From SIAJ01 sp036266155 (GTDB lineage: Bacteria; Planctomycetota; Planctomycetia; Gemmatales; Gemmataceae), in contig DATANR010000030.1 in the NCBI GenBank assembly GCA_036266155.1, forward strand, positions 1-6,693: a DNA stretch of 6,693 bases, given 5' to 3'. Of this stretch, positions 1 to 5,903 are shown one piece after another (the first letter of the stretch is position 1; every line of letters starts with the position of its first letter). The position numbers and the translations under genes are program-made. The notes beneath the pieces are model-generated. The model searched no databases. It had not been told where the DNA came from and worked only from the letters and a program-made list of their open reading frames with translations.

Positions 1-62
1 ATCTTGGTCACCGGCACTTCGACAGTCTTAACCAAGCCCACAACCCGCATGAGCCGTTTCAT
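1..62 (-). CDS. Possible 5' end of a gene running off the left edge
   Basis: An ATG at 62-60 on the minus strand opens 20 codons without a stop up to the window edge. The peptide starts MKRLMRVVGLVKTVEVPV, a plausible protein start with a basic N-terminus followed by hydrophobic residues. I do not recognise a family and there is no strong ribosome binding site (GATAAGAAACGTGG precedes the ATG). It lies downstream of the secreted-protein gene on the same strand, about 170 bases beyond its stop. It could be chance; only sequence further left would settle it. Confidence 0.25.
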   Translation of the reverse strand, partial: MKRLMRVVGLVKTVEVPVTK

Positions 63-104
63 CCACGTTTCTTATCCGCAACCTGAAAACGAGGTGACTG
101 GTCT

Positions 105-121
105 GAGCGACAGAGTCGCTC
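105..121. repeat. Perfect 7-bp hairpin
   Basis: GAGCGAC and GTCGCTC are separated by AGA, giving a tight stem-loop. It sits between the stop of the secreted-protein gene (233) and the possible gene start at 62, so it may contribute to transcription termination on the minus strand. There is no T-run next to it. Confidence 0.3.
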
Positions 122-157
122 CATCTCGCCACGAGCATCCATCGACTCTTCTTATCA

Positions 158-221
158 GCGGTGGCCGGCTTCCCGGTTCGGAGAGCGTGGTTGTGTCGAA
201 CTCACGGAGCCGGCCCACCGC
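158..221 (-). terminator. Large imperfect inverted repeat after the secreted-protein gene
   Basis: GCGGTGGCCGG (158-168) pairs with CCGGCCCACCGC (210-221) with a single bulged base. A smaller inner pair, GTTCG (176-180) and CGAAC (197-201), lies inside the 41-base loop. The structure begins 12 bases past the minus-strand stop codon at 233-235, where a terminator would be expected. No T-run follows, so a Rho-independent role is uncertain; it could equally be an old element end. Confidence 0.3.
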
Positions 222-232
222 AGCGATCGTCA

Positions 233-751
233 TTACCGGAACGTGAAACCAGCACTTCCCTTCGGCTTCAGGAACTTGAGAACGCTTCCCTGGAACCCGC
301 CGGTCTCGGTCCGCCCATTCCCATTCCCGTCGCTACCACCGCGTCCCGACCCATCACCCGCAGTCGGTCGGAAGCTCGGCGGGATGCGTCGCTCCAGGTG
401 CGGATCCCCTCGGCCAAACCCATCTTTGACCTTCGGAACTACGCCTTGTGGAAGCCTTACGTCCACATGCGGATGTTGGCCGAACAGGCCATCGAGCCCT
501 GGAAGGAACGGCCGGCTTGGAAGAGGACCAAAGCCTTTCATTGCTTTTGCAAAATCGTTGGTCGGTAAGTGGGAGGGAATCGGCACTGTCGGAGTTGGAA
601 TCTTGATATCCGGCAACTTGGGCGGCGTGAAGTTCGGCGTGCCAACATTGACCTTCGGCACAAAACCACCGCCGAACTGGCCGAATGCCTTGGCTCCCGT
701 GGCCAAGAAGGAAGCCGAAACGAGTACTGCCATCGCAAGATAACGCGTCAT
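233..751 (-). CDS. Small secreted Pro/Gly-rich protein, hypothetical
   Basis: The gene encodes 172 residues. The start at 751 is chosen because GGAG lies 8 bases upstream of the ATG and because the protein then opens with a clear Sec signal peptide: Arg at position 3, a hydrophobic stretch LAMAVLVSASFLATG (5-19) and an AKA cleavage site (20-22). The mature part is low complexity: residues 30-65 are Pro-rich with repeated KLP/IPTP-type steps, 75-130 are Pro/Gly/Phe-rich, and 131-152 form a Gly/Asp/Asn-rich linker with GNGNG. The C-terminus is short and basic (KFLKPKGSAGFTFR). No catalytic motif or cysteine is visible. The product is probably exported and extended or disordered; its role is unknown. 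The start codon overlaps the stop of the upstream integrase remnant (ATGA), so it may be transcribed from the integrase promoter. Confidence 0.65.
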   Translation of the reverse strand: MTRYLAMAVLVSASFLATGAKAFGQFGGGFVPKVNVGTPNFTPPKLPDIKIPTPTVPIPSHLPTNDFAKAMKGFGPLPSRPFLPGLDGLFGQHPHVDVRLPQGVVPKVKDGFGRGDPHLERRIPPSFRPTAGDGSGRGGSDGNGNGRTETGGFQGSVLKFLKPKGSAGFTFR

Positions 752-1287
752 TTCATTGTCTCCATCGCGGCCAAGACGGCATCGCGTTCTACTTTGGTGA
801 GGATTCGCTCGCGTCGTCCGTACGGCGGCTTCTTGACTCCCTGAATTGGATTTCTGTCGAGGAGTCCCTCGGTAACGGCCCAAGCGAATGCCCGCTTGAT
901 TGCGGCGACGGCGTTTGCTCGGCTGCCCTTCCATGAGGGATGCGAATCCAGCCAGTGCGAGACGTGGAAGGGTTTCAGATCGACCGCCATGCGGCGGCCA
1001 TGCGTGTTGCAGAAGTCCTGGAGGTAGGACCGGTAGAACTGATAAGTCTCAGTCTTGTGGTGCGTCTTACTGTGGTCGAGGAACAAGTCGCAGACGGAGG
1101 CGACAGTCAGGGCGGCAGGTGCAGGAGCTTCGCCATCGTGGTCGGCGATCAGCCGGCAGAAGGCGCGGTAAGCCTCCTGCTCATTCTCTTTCCCCTTTAC
1201 CAGCTTCACTTGCTTGCGTTTGGTTCCGACCCGGATCTGTGCGTACCACCATCCATCGAACGAACGGAAGAACGGTTTGCGGGACAT
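748..1287 (-). pseudogene. Tyrosine recombinase (integrase), 3'-truncated, catalytic domain missing
   Basis: The 179-residue product resembles the N-terminal half of a phage-type integrase. Residues 1-50 form the short arm-binding-like region (FDGWWYAQIRVGTKRKQVKL). Residues about 60-150 form the SAM-like core-binding domain (LTVASVCDLFLDH, then RANAVAAIKRAFAWAVTEGLLDRNPI, here split in two halves around residues 123-148). The catalytic domain just begins (RERILTKVERDAVLAA, 159-174) and stops five residues later. The family is normally about 350-400 residues with Arg, His-x-x-Arg and Tyr catalytic residues in the missing half, so this remnant cannot recombine DNA. The start at 1287 is well supported by AAGGAG 7 bases upstream. 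It reads away from the tRNA-Pro fragment at 1454-1495, the usual position of an integrase beside its attachment site. The break falls at the start of the secreted-protein gene. Confidence 0.8.
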
Positions 1288-1294
1288 TTTTCGG

Positions 1295-1330
1295 CTCCTT
1301 GCGGTTTGGGACCAGAGATGATCCGCAAGG
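1295..1330 (-). promoter_or_regulatory. Integrase ribosome binding site inside an 8-bp inverted repeat
   Basis: CCTTGCGG (1297-1304) and CCGCAAGG (1323-1330) are perfect inverted copies 18 bases apart. On the minus-strand transcript the 3' arm contains most of the integrase Shine-Dalgarno AAGGAG (1300-1295), so folding would hide it. This is visible in the sequence; a regulatory role is an inference. It could instead be a dyad operator. Confidence 0.4.
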
Positions 1331-1366
1331 GATTGGCGCTTTCAGCCGCCGGAGGTCGTAACACCG

Positions 1367-1391
1367 ACTTGCTGCAAGTTTTGCTGCAAGT
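1367..1391. repeat. Tandem 11-bp repeats, possible integrase arm sites
   Basis: TTGCTGCAAGT occurs at 1369-1379 and again at 1381-1391, one base apart. The first copy is part of a 13-bp dyad, ACTTGC-T-GCAAGT (1367-1379). They lie between the tRNA-derived core (1454-1495) and the integrase start (1287), where tyrosine recombinases commonly have accessory binding sites. The repeats are plain to see; the binding role is inferred. Confidence 0.45.
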
Positions 1392-1405
1392 CTCCTTATT
1401 GAGGT

Positions 1406-1444
1406 ACCCCTGAGAAACCACGAAAGTCGCTGTTTCCCAGGGGT
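1406..1444. repeat. 13-bp-arm stem-loop next to the tRNA fragment
   Basis: ACCCCTGAGAAAC (1406-1418) pairs with GTTTCCCAGGGGT (1432-1444) with one mismatch; the 13-base loop contains a further short CGA/TCG pair. It begins 10 bases beyond the 3' end of the tRNA-Pro fragment. It could be the old terminator of the tRNA gene, although no T-run follows, or a structural part of the attachment site. Confidence 0.45.
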
Positions 1445-1453
1445 TTTGAACAG

Positions 1454-1495
1454 TCGGGCTGGCGGGATTTGAACCCACGACCTCCTGCACCCCAA
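1454..1495 (-). other. 3' part of tRNA-Pro(GGG), probable integration site remnant
   Basis: Read on the minus strand, this fits tRNA positions 32 to 73: anticodon loop TTGGGGT (anticodon GGG at 1493-1491), 3' anticodon strand GCAGG, variable AGGTC, T-stem GTGGG/CCCGC around TTCAAAT, 3' acceptor strand CAGCCCG and discriminator A. G72 (implying a C1:G72 pair) with A73 and the GGG anticodon point to tRNA-Pro. No CCA is encoded; CTG follows. The acceptor and D-arm half is absent: upstream sequence is tcmP-derived, and the 5' anticodon strand pairs only partly (GCTGT against GCAGG). It is therefore not a functional tRNA but looks like an att core left by integration into the 3' half of a tRNA gene, next to an integrase. 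Confidence 0.7.
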
Positions 1496-2074
1496 ACAGC
1501 GGGTCGAGCACCAGCCTTCGGCCATTGGGCGGCTTCTCACGCCGCTGAAGCATCCTCAGCGTCGCACTGATCGGGAACAAGTACCAAACATCCGCACCTG
1601 GATCCTTGCAATCGCCTCGATGGTATTCCAATCCACCGACATTCCATACGGGTCAAGGAAGATCACCGCTCGCCATCCGGACCAGTCTGTTTTCGCACAG
1701 AACTGGCGCAAGTTTTTGTTTGCGTCGCCGTGCTGACACGGACGCGATCTGCAAGCTCGGGAAAGAGACTACGTAGTTGTTTGAGTTGCCGCCAGTGTTT
1801 CTCGTCGCGATCGACGAACATGTATTGGTCAAACGGAGGCGCGTTTTCCAGGGCGAGCCTGTCCGAACCCACTATAGGCGGAGGGGTCGGGGAACCTAAA
1901 AAACCGCGCTACCCCGGCCTTCGTGGGCTTGCGGGGATTGCCGGCGCCGGTCTCGACGAGAGCATCGAAGTAGATCGTGTGGTACTTTTCATCCACGAAC
2001 GGGTGAAGTACGAGAGGTAAGCACAACACGCTCCAGCTTTGTTTGGGTCCAGAACCCGCCGAACTGTGTCTCAT
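1490..2074 (-). pseudogene. tcmP: Three-Cys-motif partner protein TcmP, frameshifted and truncated
   Basis: TcmP is a family of unconfirmed role with a methyltransferase-like look, usually found next to a Gp37/Gp68 three-Cys-motif protein; no such partner is visible here. Pieces appear in order but in changing frames: possible start ATG at 2074 (MRH), FGGFWTQTKLERV (from 2063), LPLVLHPFVDEKYHTIYFDA (from about 2020), VGSDRLALENAPPFDQYMFV (from 1872), HGDANKNLRQFC and VIFLDPYGMSVDWNTIEAIA (from 1732), and GADVWYLFPISATLRML (from 1598) to RRLVLDPLFG near 1490. At least five frame changes are needed; one is near a run of six T at 1898-1903. The glycine motif expected as AGTG after YFDA reads VETG, a further sign of decay. 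The last part of the family is missing, replaced by the tRNA-Pro fragment. The exact indel positions are my estimate from resemblance. Confidence 0.75.
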
Positions 2075-2208
2075 GACGTCCTGCAACGTTACGGATTTTA
2101 CCCGCAGAGATCAAATCGCCTTCGAGAGTGGTAGCGCGCTTTGCCTCGCGATCGACGTGAATTTGATTCAGCTCGTTGTCACCGGCCCGGTCGGTGTACC
2201 ATGTCCCC

Positions 2209-4497
2209 GTGCTGAAACTCCTGGCCGCGCCGGCGACCAACGATCGCAGCCCGCGATACATGGAACGCGCTCTCGCCGCGATCCACCAGGCGGACCGCTT
2301 CGGCAAACCCGTCACCTTTCTCTACGCGGCGACGGCCGGACGCGTCGGATTGTTTCTGCAGTACGACGATGATCTCGAAGAACTCGTCGCGGGACCGGTC
2401 GCCGCCAACTATCCGAATTGCAATCTGACCACGACCGACACCATCGACGGTCCGCCCCCCGGATGGGGCACCTGGTCCGCCACATTGGAGCTGACCCCTG
2501 AATTATTTCCGATCCTGCGCCACGCCCAATTCGAGGACTTGCTCAACGGGACTTTCGCCGACCCGATCAACGCGATCTTGAGGGCGATCCAACCGAGCAG
2601 TGACGTGCGGTGTCACATCGCCATTCATCTCGCACCCGCAGGGCACAGACGACGGCGAACCGCGGAGAAGGCCGTCCGTCTGCTCGACCGTTCATTCTTC
2701 CGGCGCCATCATCGTTTGGCCGAGTATTACGCCCAGCACATCACGCGTCGCCACTGGTGGCTGGCGGGGTTTCTTGGTGTTCTGGCTCGCCAGTCGCCGC
2801 ATCCAACGCACACGACACTCGAAACGTCTGCCAGCAGGCTTCATGATCGCGAGGAAAACTTGCAAGCTGCCAGTGTCAAAATCGGCGGTCATCTGTTTCA
2901 GACGCGCATCCATGTCGTGGTGCACACGGCCCCGGGAGCAAGTCGGTTAGCCAAAGAACGCTTTTCCCAAGTGTCCGGAGCCTTCGGCGCCTTCACGCAG
3001 TCCCGCCTGGCGACTTTCGCACTGCGGCGCACACGCCGAGGCGCTCCGCCGGATACCCCGAGGGAGGGGAGTCTACTTTCGCACGAAGAGATAGCGACAC
3101 TGTTTCATCCGCCGACCACAACCGTCGAGGCCGAGCGGATGCAAACGCTCGAGTTTCGCGAACTCGAACCGCCGCCGGTATTTCCTGCCGGCACCGAAAA
3201 AGGAACAGTCACGCTTGGCCGCGTTCTCTTTCGCGGTGATGCACGCATGATCGGCATGGACGAAGATGCCCGCCGCCGGCACGTGTACATCGTGGGTGCC
3301 ACGGGCGCCGGGAAATCCACGTTGCTCCTCAATCTCATCGGCCAGGACATGGCGGCCGGTAGGGGACTGACCGTTCTCGATGTGCACGGCGATCTGGCGG
3401 AAGCAGTCCTGCGCCTCGTGCCGAAAAACCGCACGAACGACGTCATTCACTTCGATGCCTCTTCGGATCACATCGTCCCGTTCAATCCGCTCGCCTGTTC
3501 GGATCCGCGGCGGGTTGACCAAGTGACGTCGGGCGTCGTCTCCGCGTTCAAGAAGCTGTACGACTCGTGGGGCCCACGATTGGAGAACTTGCTCCGGTAC
3601 GCCGTTTTCGTCACGGTTGAACAGAACGGCACGCTGCTCAACATGCTTCGATTGCTCACCGACAAAGGGTACCGTGAGCAGATTGTGGCACGCGTAGAAG
3701 ACGACGTGGTACGTTCATTTTGGCAAAACGAATTCGCCGGCTGGACGACCGCCTACCGCACGGAAGCCGTTTCATCCGTGACAAACAAGCTGATGCCGTT
3801 TCTGACGAGCCGGCAGTTGCGGGCCATCGTGTCTGGCGAGGCGAAGCAATCGCTTGATTTGCGGAAGGTGATGGATGAGGGACGGATCGTCGTCATTTCG
3901 CTCAGCAGAGGTCGGCTCGGCCAGGACAACTCCACTCTTCTTGGCAGTCTTCTTCTTACCGCGATCGAGCAGGCTGCGATGAGCCGTGCCGATATGCCCG
4001 AGGCCGATCGGCGAGACCACTACTTGTACCTCGATGAATTCCAATCGCTCACCACGCCATCGACCGCGATCATGCTGTCCGAGTCGCGGAAGTACCGGGT
4101 GTGCCTGACGCTCAGCCATCAACTGACCCGGCAATTGGACCAGGCGACGTACAGCGCCGTCATCGGTAACTGCGGAACGCTTCTGTCGTTTCGCGTCGGG
4201 CTGGACGACGCCGAGGTCCTGGCCCCTGCGATGAGCAAGCATCCGGGACAACTCGCGCCCGCCGATCTCTGCAACTTGCCGAATTACACGGCGTACGTTC
4301 GCTTGCTCATTGACGGTCATCCGAGCCGTCCATTTTCATTGCGGACACTGCCGCCGTGCACAGAGACTTCGAACACGGAGCGTGCCGAGATTGTCCGCCG
4401 TACTTCGCGGCACCGGCACGGGAGGCCAGCAAATCCCTTTTCCGTACGGAGAGTAGGGGATCGACGCGAGTCGAAGAATCTTGTCGCAATTGGTTGA
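2209..4497 (+). CDS. VirD4/TraD/HerA-type P-loop ATPase (conjugative coupling-protein-like)
   Basis: This is an ATP-driven DNA or protein pump of the type IV coupling protein/HerA class; in the family such proteins form hexamers. Counting from GTG 2209 (762 residues): residues 1-320 form a family-typical but poorly defined N-terminal region; HVYIVGATGAGKST holds Walker A (363-371); LTVLDVHGDLAEAVL (388-402) matches the DxHGDLxE signature of TraD-like ATPases; FNPLA is at 425-429; YLYLDEFQSL holds Walker B (605-611); the following CLTLSHQLTRQL and the block to about 710 fit the TraM-recognition part of TraD/TraG. No membrane segment is evident, unlike classic VirD4. The last 40 residues are basic and low complexity. 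The start is uncertain: TTG 2176, GTG 2194, GTG 2209 and ATG 2260 are in frame and none has a clear ribosome binding site. No relaxase or other secretion gene is in view. It is intact, unlike the left flank. Confidence 0.85.
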   Translation: MLKLLAAPATNDRSPRYMERALAAIHQADRFGKPVTFLYAATAGRVGLFLQYDDDLEELVAGPVAANYPNCNLTTTDTIDGPPPGWGTWSATLELTPELFPILRHAQFEDLLNGTFADPINAILRAIQPSSDVRCHIAIHLAPAGHRRRRTAEKAVRLLDRSFFRRHHRLAEYYAQHITRRHWWLAGFLGVLARQSPHPTHTTLETSASRLHDREENLQAASVKIGGHLFQTRIHVVVHTAPGASRLAKERFSQVSGAFGAFTQSRLATFALRRTRRGAPPDTPREGSLLSHEEIATLFHPPTTTVEAERMQTLEFRELEPPPVFPAGTEKGTVTLGRVLFRGDARMIGMDEDARRRHVYIVGATGAGKSTLLLNLIGQDMAAGRGLTVLDVHGDLAEAVLRLVPKNRTNDVIHFDASSDHIVPFNPLACSDPRRVDQVTSGVVSAFKKLYDSWGPRLENLLRYAVFVTVEQNGTLLNMLRLLTDKGYREQIVARVEDDVVRSFWQNEFAGWTTAYRTEAVSSVTNKLMPFLTSRQLRAIVSGEAKQSLDLRKVMDEGRIVVISLSRGRLGQDNSTLLGSLLLTAIEQAAMSRADMPEADRRDHYLYLDEFQSLTTPSTAIMLSESRKYRVCLTLSHQLTRQLDQATYSAVIGNCGTLLSFRVGLDDAEVLAPAMSKHPGQLAPADLCNLPNYTAYVRLLIDGHPSRPFSLRTLPPCTETSNTERAEIVRRTSRHRHGRPANPFSVRRVGDRRESKNLVAIG

Positions 4498-4500
4498 TGC

Positions 4501-4530
4501 CAAAAGAACCCCTTCCGCAAGGAAAGGGGT
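4501..4530 (-). terminator. Probable intrinsic terminator of the DUF932 gene
   Basis: On the minus strand a stem of ACCCCTTTCC with GGAAGGGGT (one bulged base, 4-base loop TTGC, 4508-4530) is followed by TCTTTTG, a T-rich tail. It lies 46 bases past the DUF932 stop. It sits just after the stop of the convergent ATPase gene (4497) and may serve both directions, though no T-run follows on the plus strand. Confidence 0.5.
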
Positions 4531-4531
4531 C

Positions 4532-4547
4532 ACTGCCGAAGGGCAGT
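4532..4547. repeat. Second hairpin in the convergent intergenic region
   Basis: ACTGCC (4532-4537) pairs with GGCAGT (4542-4547) across a GAAG loop. It directly abuts the terminator stem at 4508-4530, making a double hairpin between two converging genes. Confidence 0.4.
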
Positions 4548-4575
4548 CACACTGTCACTGATGAAATCGGACGTG

Positions 4576-5340
4576 TCACCCCGCGAGCACGTCGATCCGC
4601 TCAGGGGTCGGGGAAAGCATCGCCGAGAGTCGCATCGTGCGACGAGCCAACTCGGCCGGGTTCGATCCCTGTAACGAGGCGAACGCGGCGGTGAAGGCGT
4701 TAAAGAGACTCCACGCAGTTCGCGGAGCGAACTGCTCGTGCCCCGGCTCCTTCCATGCCCGTACCACATGCGGAATCGCCCGTAACGGAATTACCCCACG
4801 CTCGATCGCCGCACGCAAAATGAAGGAGTCGGCTCTTTCATCGGGCATCGTCGTATCCGCGAGGGCCGCTATCCGAACGGTCTCGGCTTCCTTGAACGAC
4901 GTAAGCTGCATTACGGCACCTGCGATGTCATTGCTGAAGTTCGCGATGCCTTGGGGCGAGTGCTTCCGTCGCACCATGAGGTCTGAACGAAACGCGAGAT
5001 TGTCACAAATAAAAACTCGCGAGCCCGCACAGAACCCCATCGGGAACGTCTTGTCGATCGAATTCCGGATGCCGACCGCAAGCGTGACCGAACCGTCCGG
5101 CGTGAGCGGGGTCGCAAGGTCGAGCGTTCCGAAGAATCGCCCATCACCAGCGGACAGACCGAAGCGGGATTTCACGACGGAGTAGCCTGCCTCGGCGAGC
5201 GTTGCGAGCGCCGTGTCGAGGACACGGACGTGACCGACCGGTGCCCACGTCTTCGTGGGCGCTGGGCATGGAAGAGTCGCGAGTTCGTCCCTCGCGACTT
5301 CCCGTGCCCCGCAGTGGAGCATGAGATTCGACGTAGCCAT
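4576..5340 (-). CDS. DUF932 domain protein (phage/plasmid-like family)
   Basis: The gene encodes 254 residues from ATG 5340, preceded by AGGGA about 9 bases upstream; an in-frame start at 5373 would add 11 residues but lacks support. The protein resembles the DUF932 family, found on plasmids, phages and islands, with no settled biochemical role. The best marks are LAVGIRNSIDKTFPMGFCAG (88-106, the phrase continuing SRVFICDNLAFRSDL, 107-121) and RTAWSLFNAFTAAF (207-220). No catalytic motif, signal peptide or membrane segment is visible. The C-terminus (RLSAMLSPTPERIDVLAG) ends cleanly. It faces the ATPase gene and is divergent from the hepT-like gene, 146 bases away. Members of this family commonly accompany mobile-element genes, which fits the neighbourhood. 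Its coding DNA holds three perfect or near-perfect hairpins (4715-4735, 5241-5262, 5275-5299). Confidence 0.85.
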   Translation of the reverse strand: MATSNLMLHCGAREVARDELATLPCPAPTKTWAPVGHVRVLDTALATLAEAGYSVVKSRFGLSAGDGRFFGTLDLATPLTPDGSVTLAVGIRNSIDKTFPMGFCAGSRVFICDNLAFRSDLMVRRKHSPQGIANFSNDIAGAVMQLTSFKEAETVRIAALADTTMPDERADSFILRAAIERGVIPLRAIPHVVRAWKEPGHEQFAPRTAWSLFNAFTAAFASLQGSNPAELARRTMRLSAMLSPTPERIDVLAG

Positions 5341-5481
5341 GATGCTGTTTCCCTGCTGACAGTGAAGGATCAATGCCTCGGCGAAATACCGAGGTCGAGA
5401 ACGCTACACGTGGCAGGAGTCGACCGCAACACCGTCGCGATCCAGCACCCGCAAAGCATCGCTCCTCTTCATCTCCGACGT

Positions 5482-5499
5482 CTGGTATGCTCGTCGCCG
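5482..5499 (+). promoter_or_regulatory. Possible extended -10 promoter for the hepT-mntA pair
   Basis: TGGTATGCT (5483-5491) fits an extended -10 element (TGn followed by TATGCT). Transcription would begin near 5498-5499, exactly where an in-frame GTG (5499) could start the hepT-like protein without a leader. The -35 region is poor (TCCTCT at 5463-5468). No ribosome binding site precedes either candidate start, which fits a leaderless message. This is suggestive only. Confidence 0.25.
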
Positions 5500-5903
5500 T
5501 GCCTCTCGACCTTTCGCCACTGGAAGATGCCCTCGCCCAATTGGACGAAGGATTGCAGGAGGCGGAACACACTCTGGATTCGGAATTGCTGCGGGACGGA
5601 GTCATCCAGCGTTTCGAGTACAGTCACGAACTGGCGGTGAAGTTCATTCGCCGCGCTCTCGAAGTCGTATACGGCGATCCCGTGGATCAGATGGCCTACA
5701 ACGACATGCTGCGAACCGCCGGCGAGCGAGGGCTCGTTACCAATGTCGAGGGATGGTTTCGCTACAGGACCGCTCGTAACAAAACGTCGCACACCTACGA
5801 TGCGGCAGTTGCGGCCGAGGTGTATCGTTTCGCCCGCCCTTTCCTTCGCGATGCACTTGTTTTCCTCGATCGACTCCATGCGATCCATCGATCTGCAGCC
5901 TGA
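5487..5903 (+). CDS. hepT: HepT-like HEPN toxin / HI0074-family nucleotidyltransferase partner
   Basis: This all-helical protein of 138 residues belongs to the HI0074/NTase substrate-binding (HEPN) family, the toxin half of HEPN/MNT modules; characterised HepT toxins are RNases. Marks: LSPLEDALAQLDEGL (9-23) and LRDGVIQRFEYSHELAVKFI (35-54), the typical first helices, and RNKTSHTY at 97-104, which is exactly RX4HXY (R97, H102, Y104). In the studied HepT/MntA pair the R and H are needed for toxicity and the Tyr is the residue that MntA modifies with AMP. ATG 5487 is taken as start; GTG 5499, giving VPLDLSPLEDAL, fits the family equally well. No ribosome binding site is seen. It overlaps the downstream transferase gene by 26 bases, so the two are surely co-transcribed. 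It could act as a plain transferase partner rather than a toxin. Confidence 0.85.
   Translation: MLVAVPLDLSPLEDALAQLDEGLQEAEHTLDSELLRDGVIQRFEYSHELAVKFIRRALEVVYGDPVDQMAYNDMLRTAGERGLVTNVEGWFRYRTARNKTSHTYDAAVAAEVYRFARPFLRDALVFLDRLHAIHRSAA

Noticed and set aside
243..743. Plus-strand open frame of 166 codons opposite the secreted-protein gene
   Set aside because: The minus strand has a ribosome binding site and a signal peptide; the plus product is a Pro/Arg-rich shadow.
1454..1540. Complete functional tRNA-Pro
   Set aside because: The acceptor 5' strand and D arm are absent; the upstream DNA is tcmP coding sequence and the anticodon stem is only partly paired.
1206..1631. Continuous minus-strand open frame of 141 codons through the tRNA fragment
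   Set aside because: Only its first part resembles TcmP; beyond the tRNA piece it is out of frame with the integrase and has no family resemblance.
1989..2315. Minus-strand open frame of 108 codons covering the tcmP start and the ATPase start
   Set aside because: Its useful part is the FGGFWTQTKLERV piece of broken tcmP; the rest is antisense to the ATPase N-terminus and has no recognisable features.
3073..3522. Long antisense open frames within the ATPase gene
   Set aside because: They mirror the strongly coding Walker A region and have Arg-rich, feature-free translations, as expected of shadows in GC-rich DNA.
4658..4669. GGGTTCGATCCC, a T-loop-like motif suggesting a second tRNA fragment
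   Set aside because: It lies inside the DUF932 gene, where it codes GSNPAE on the minus strand, and no acceptor or anticodon arm surrounds it.
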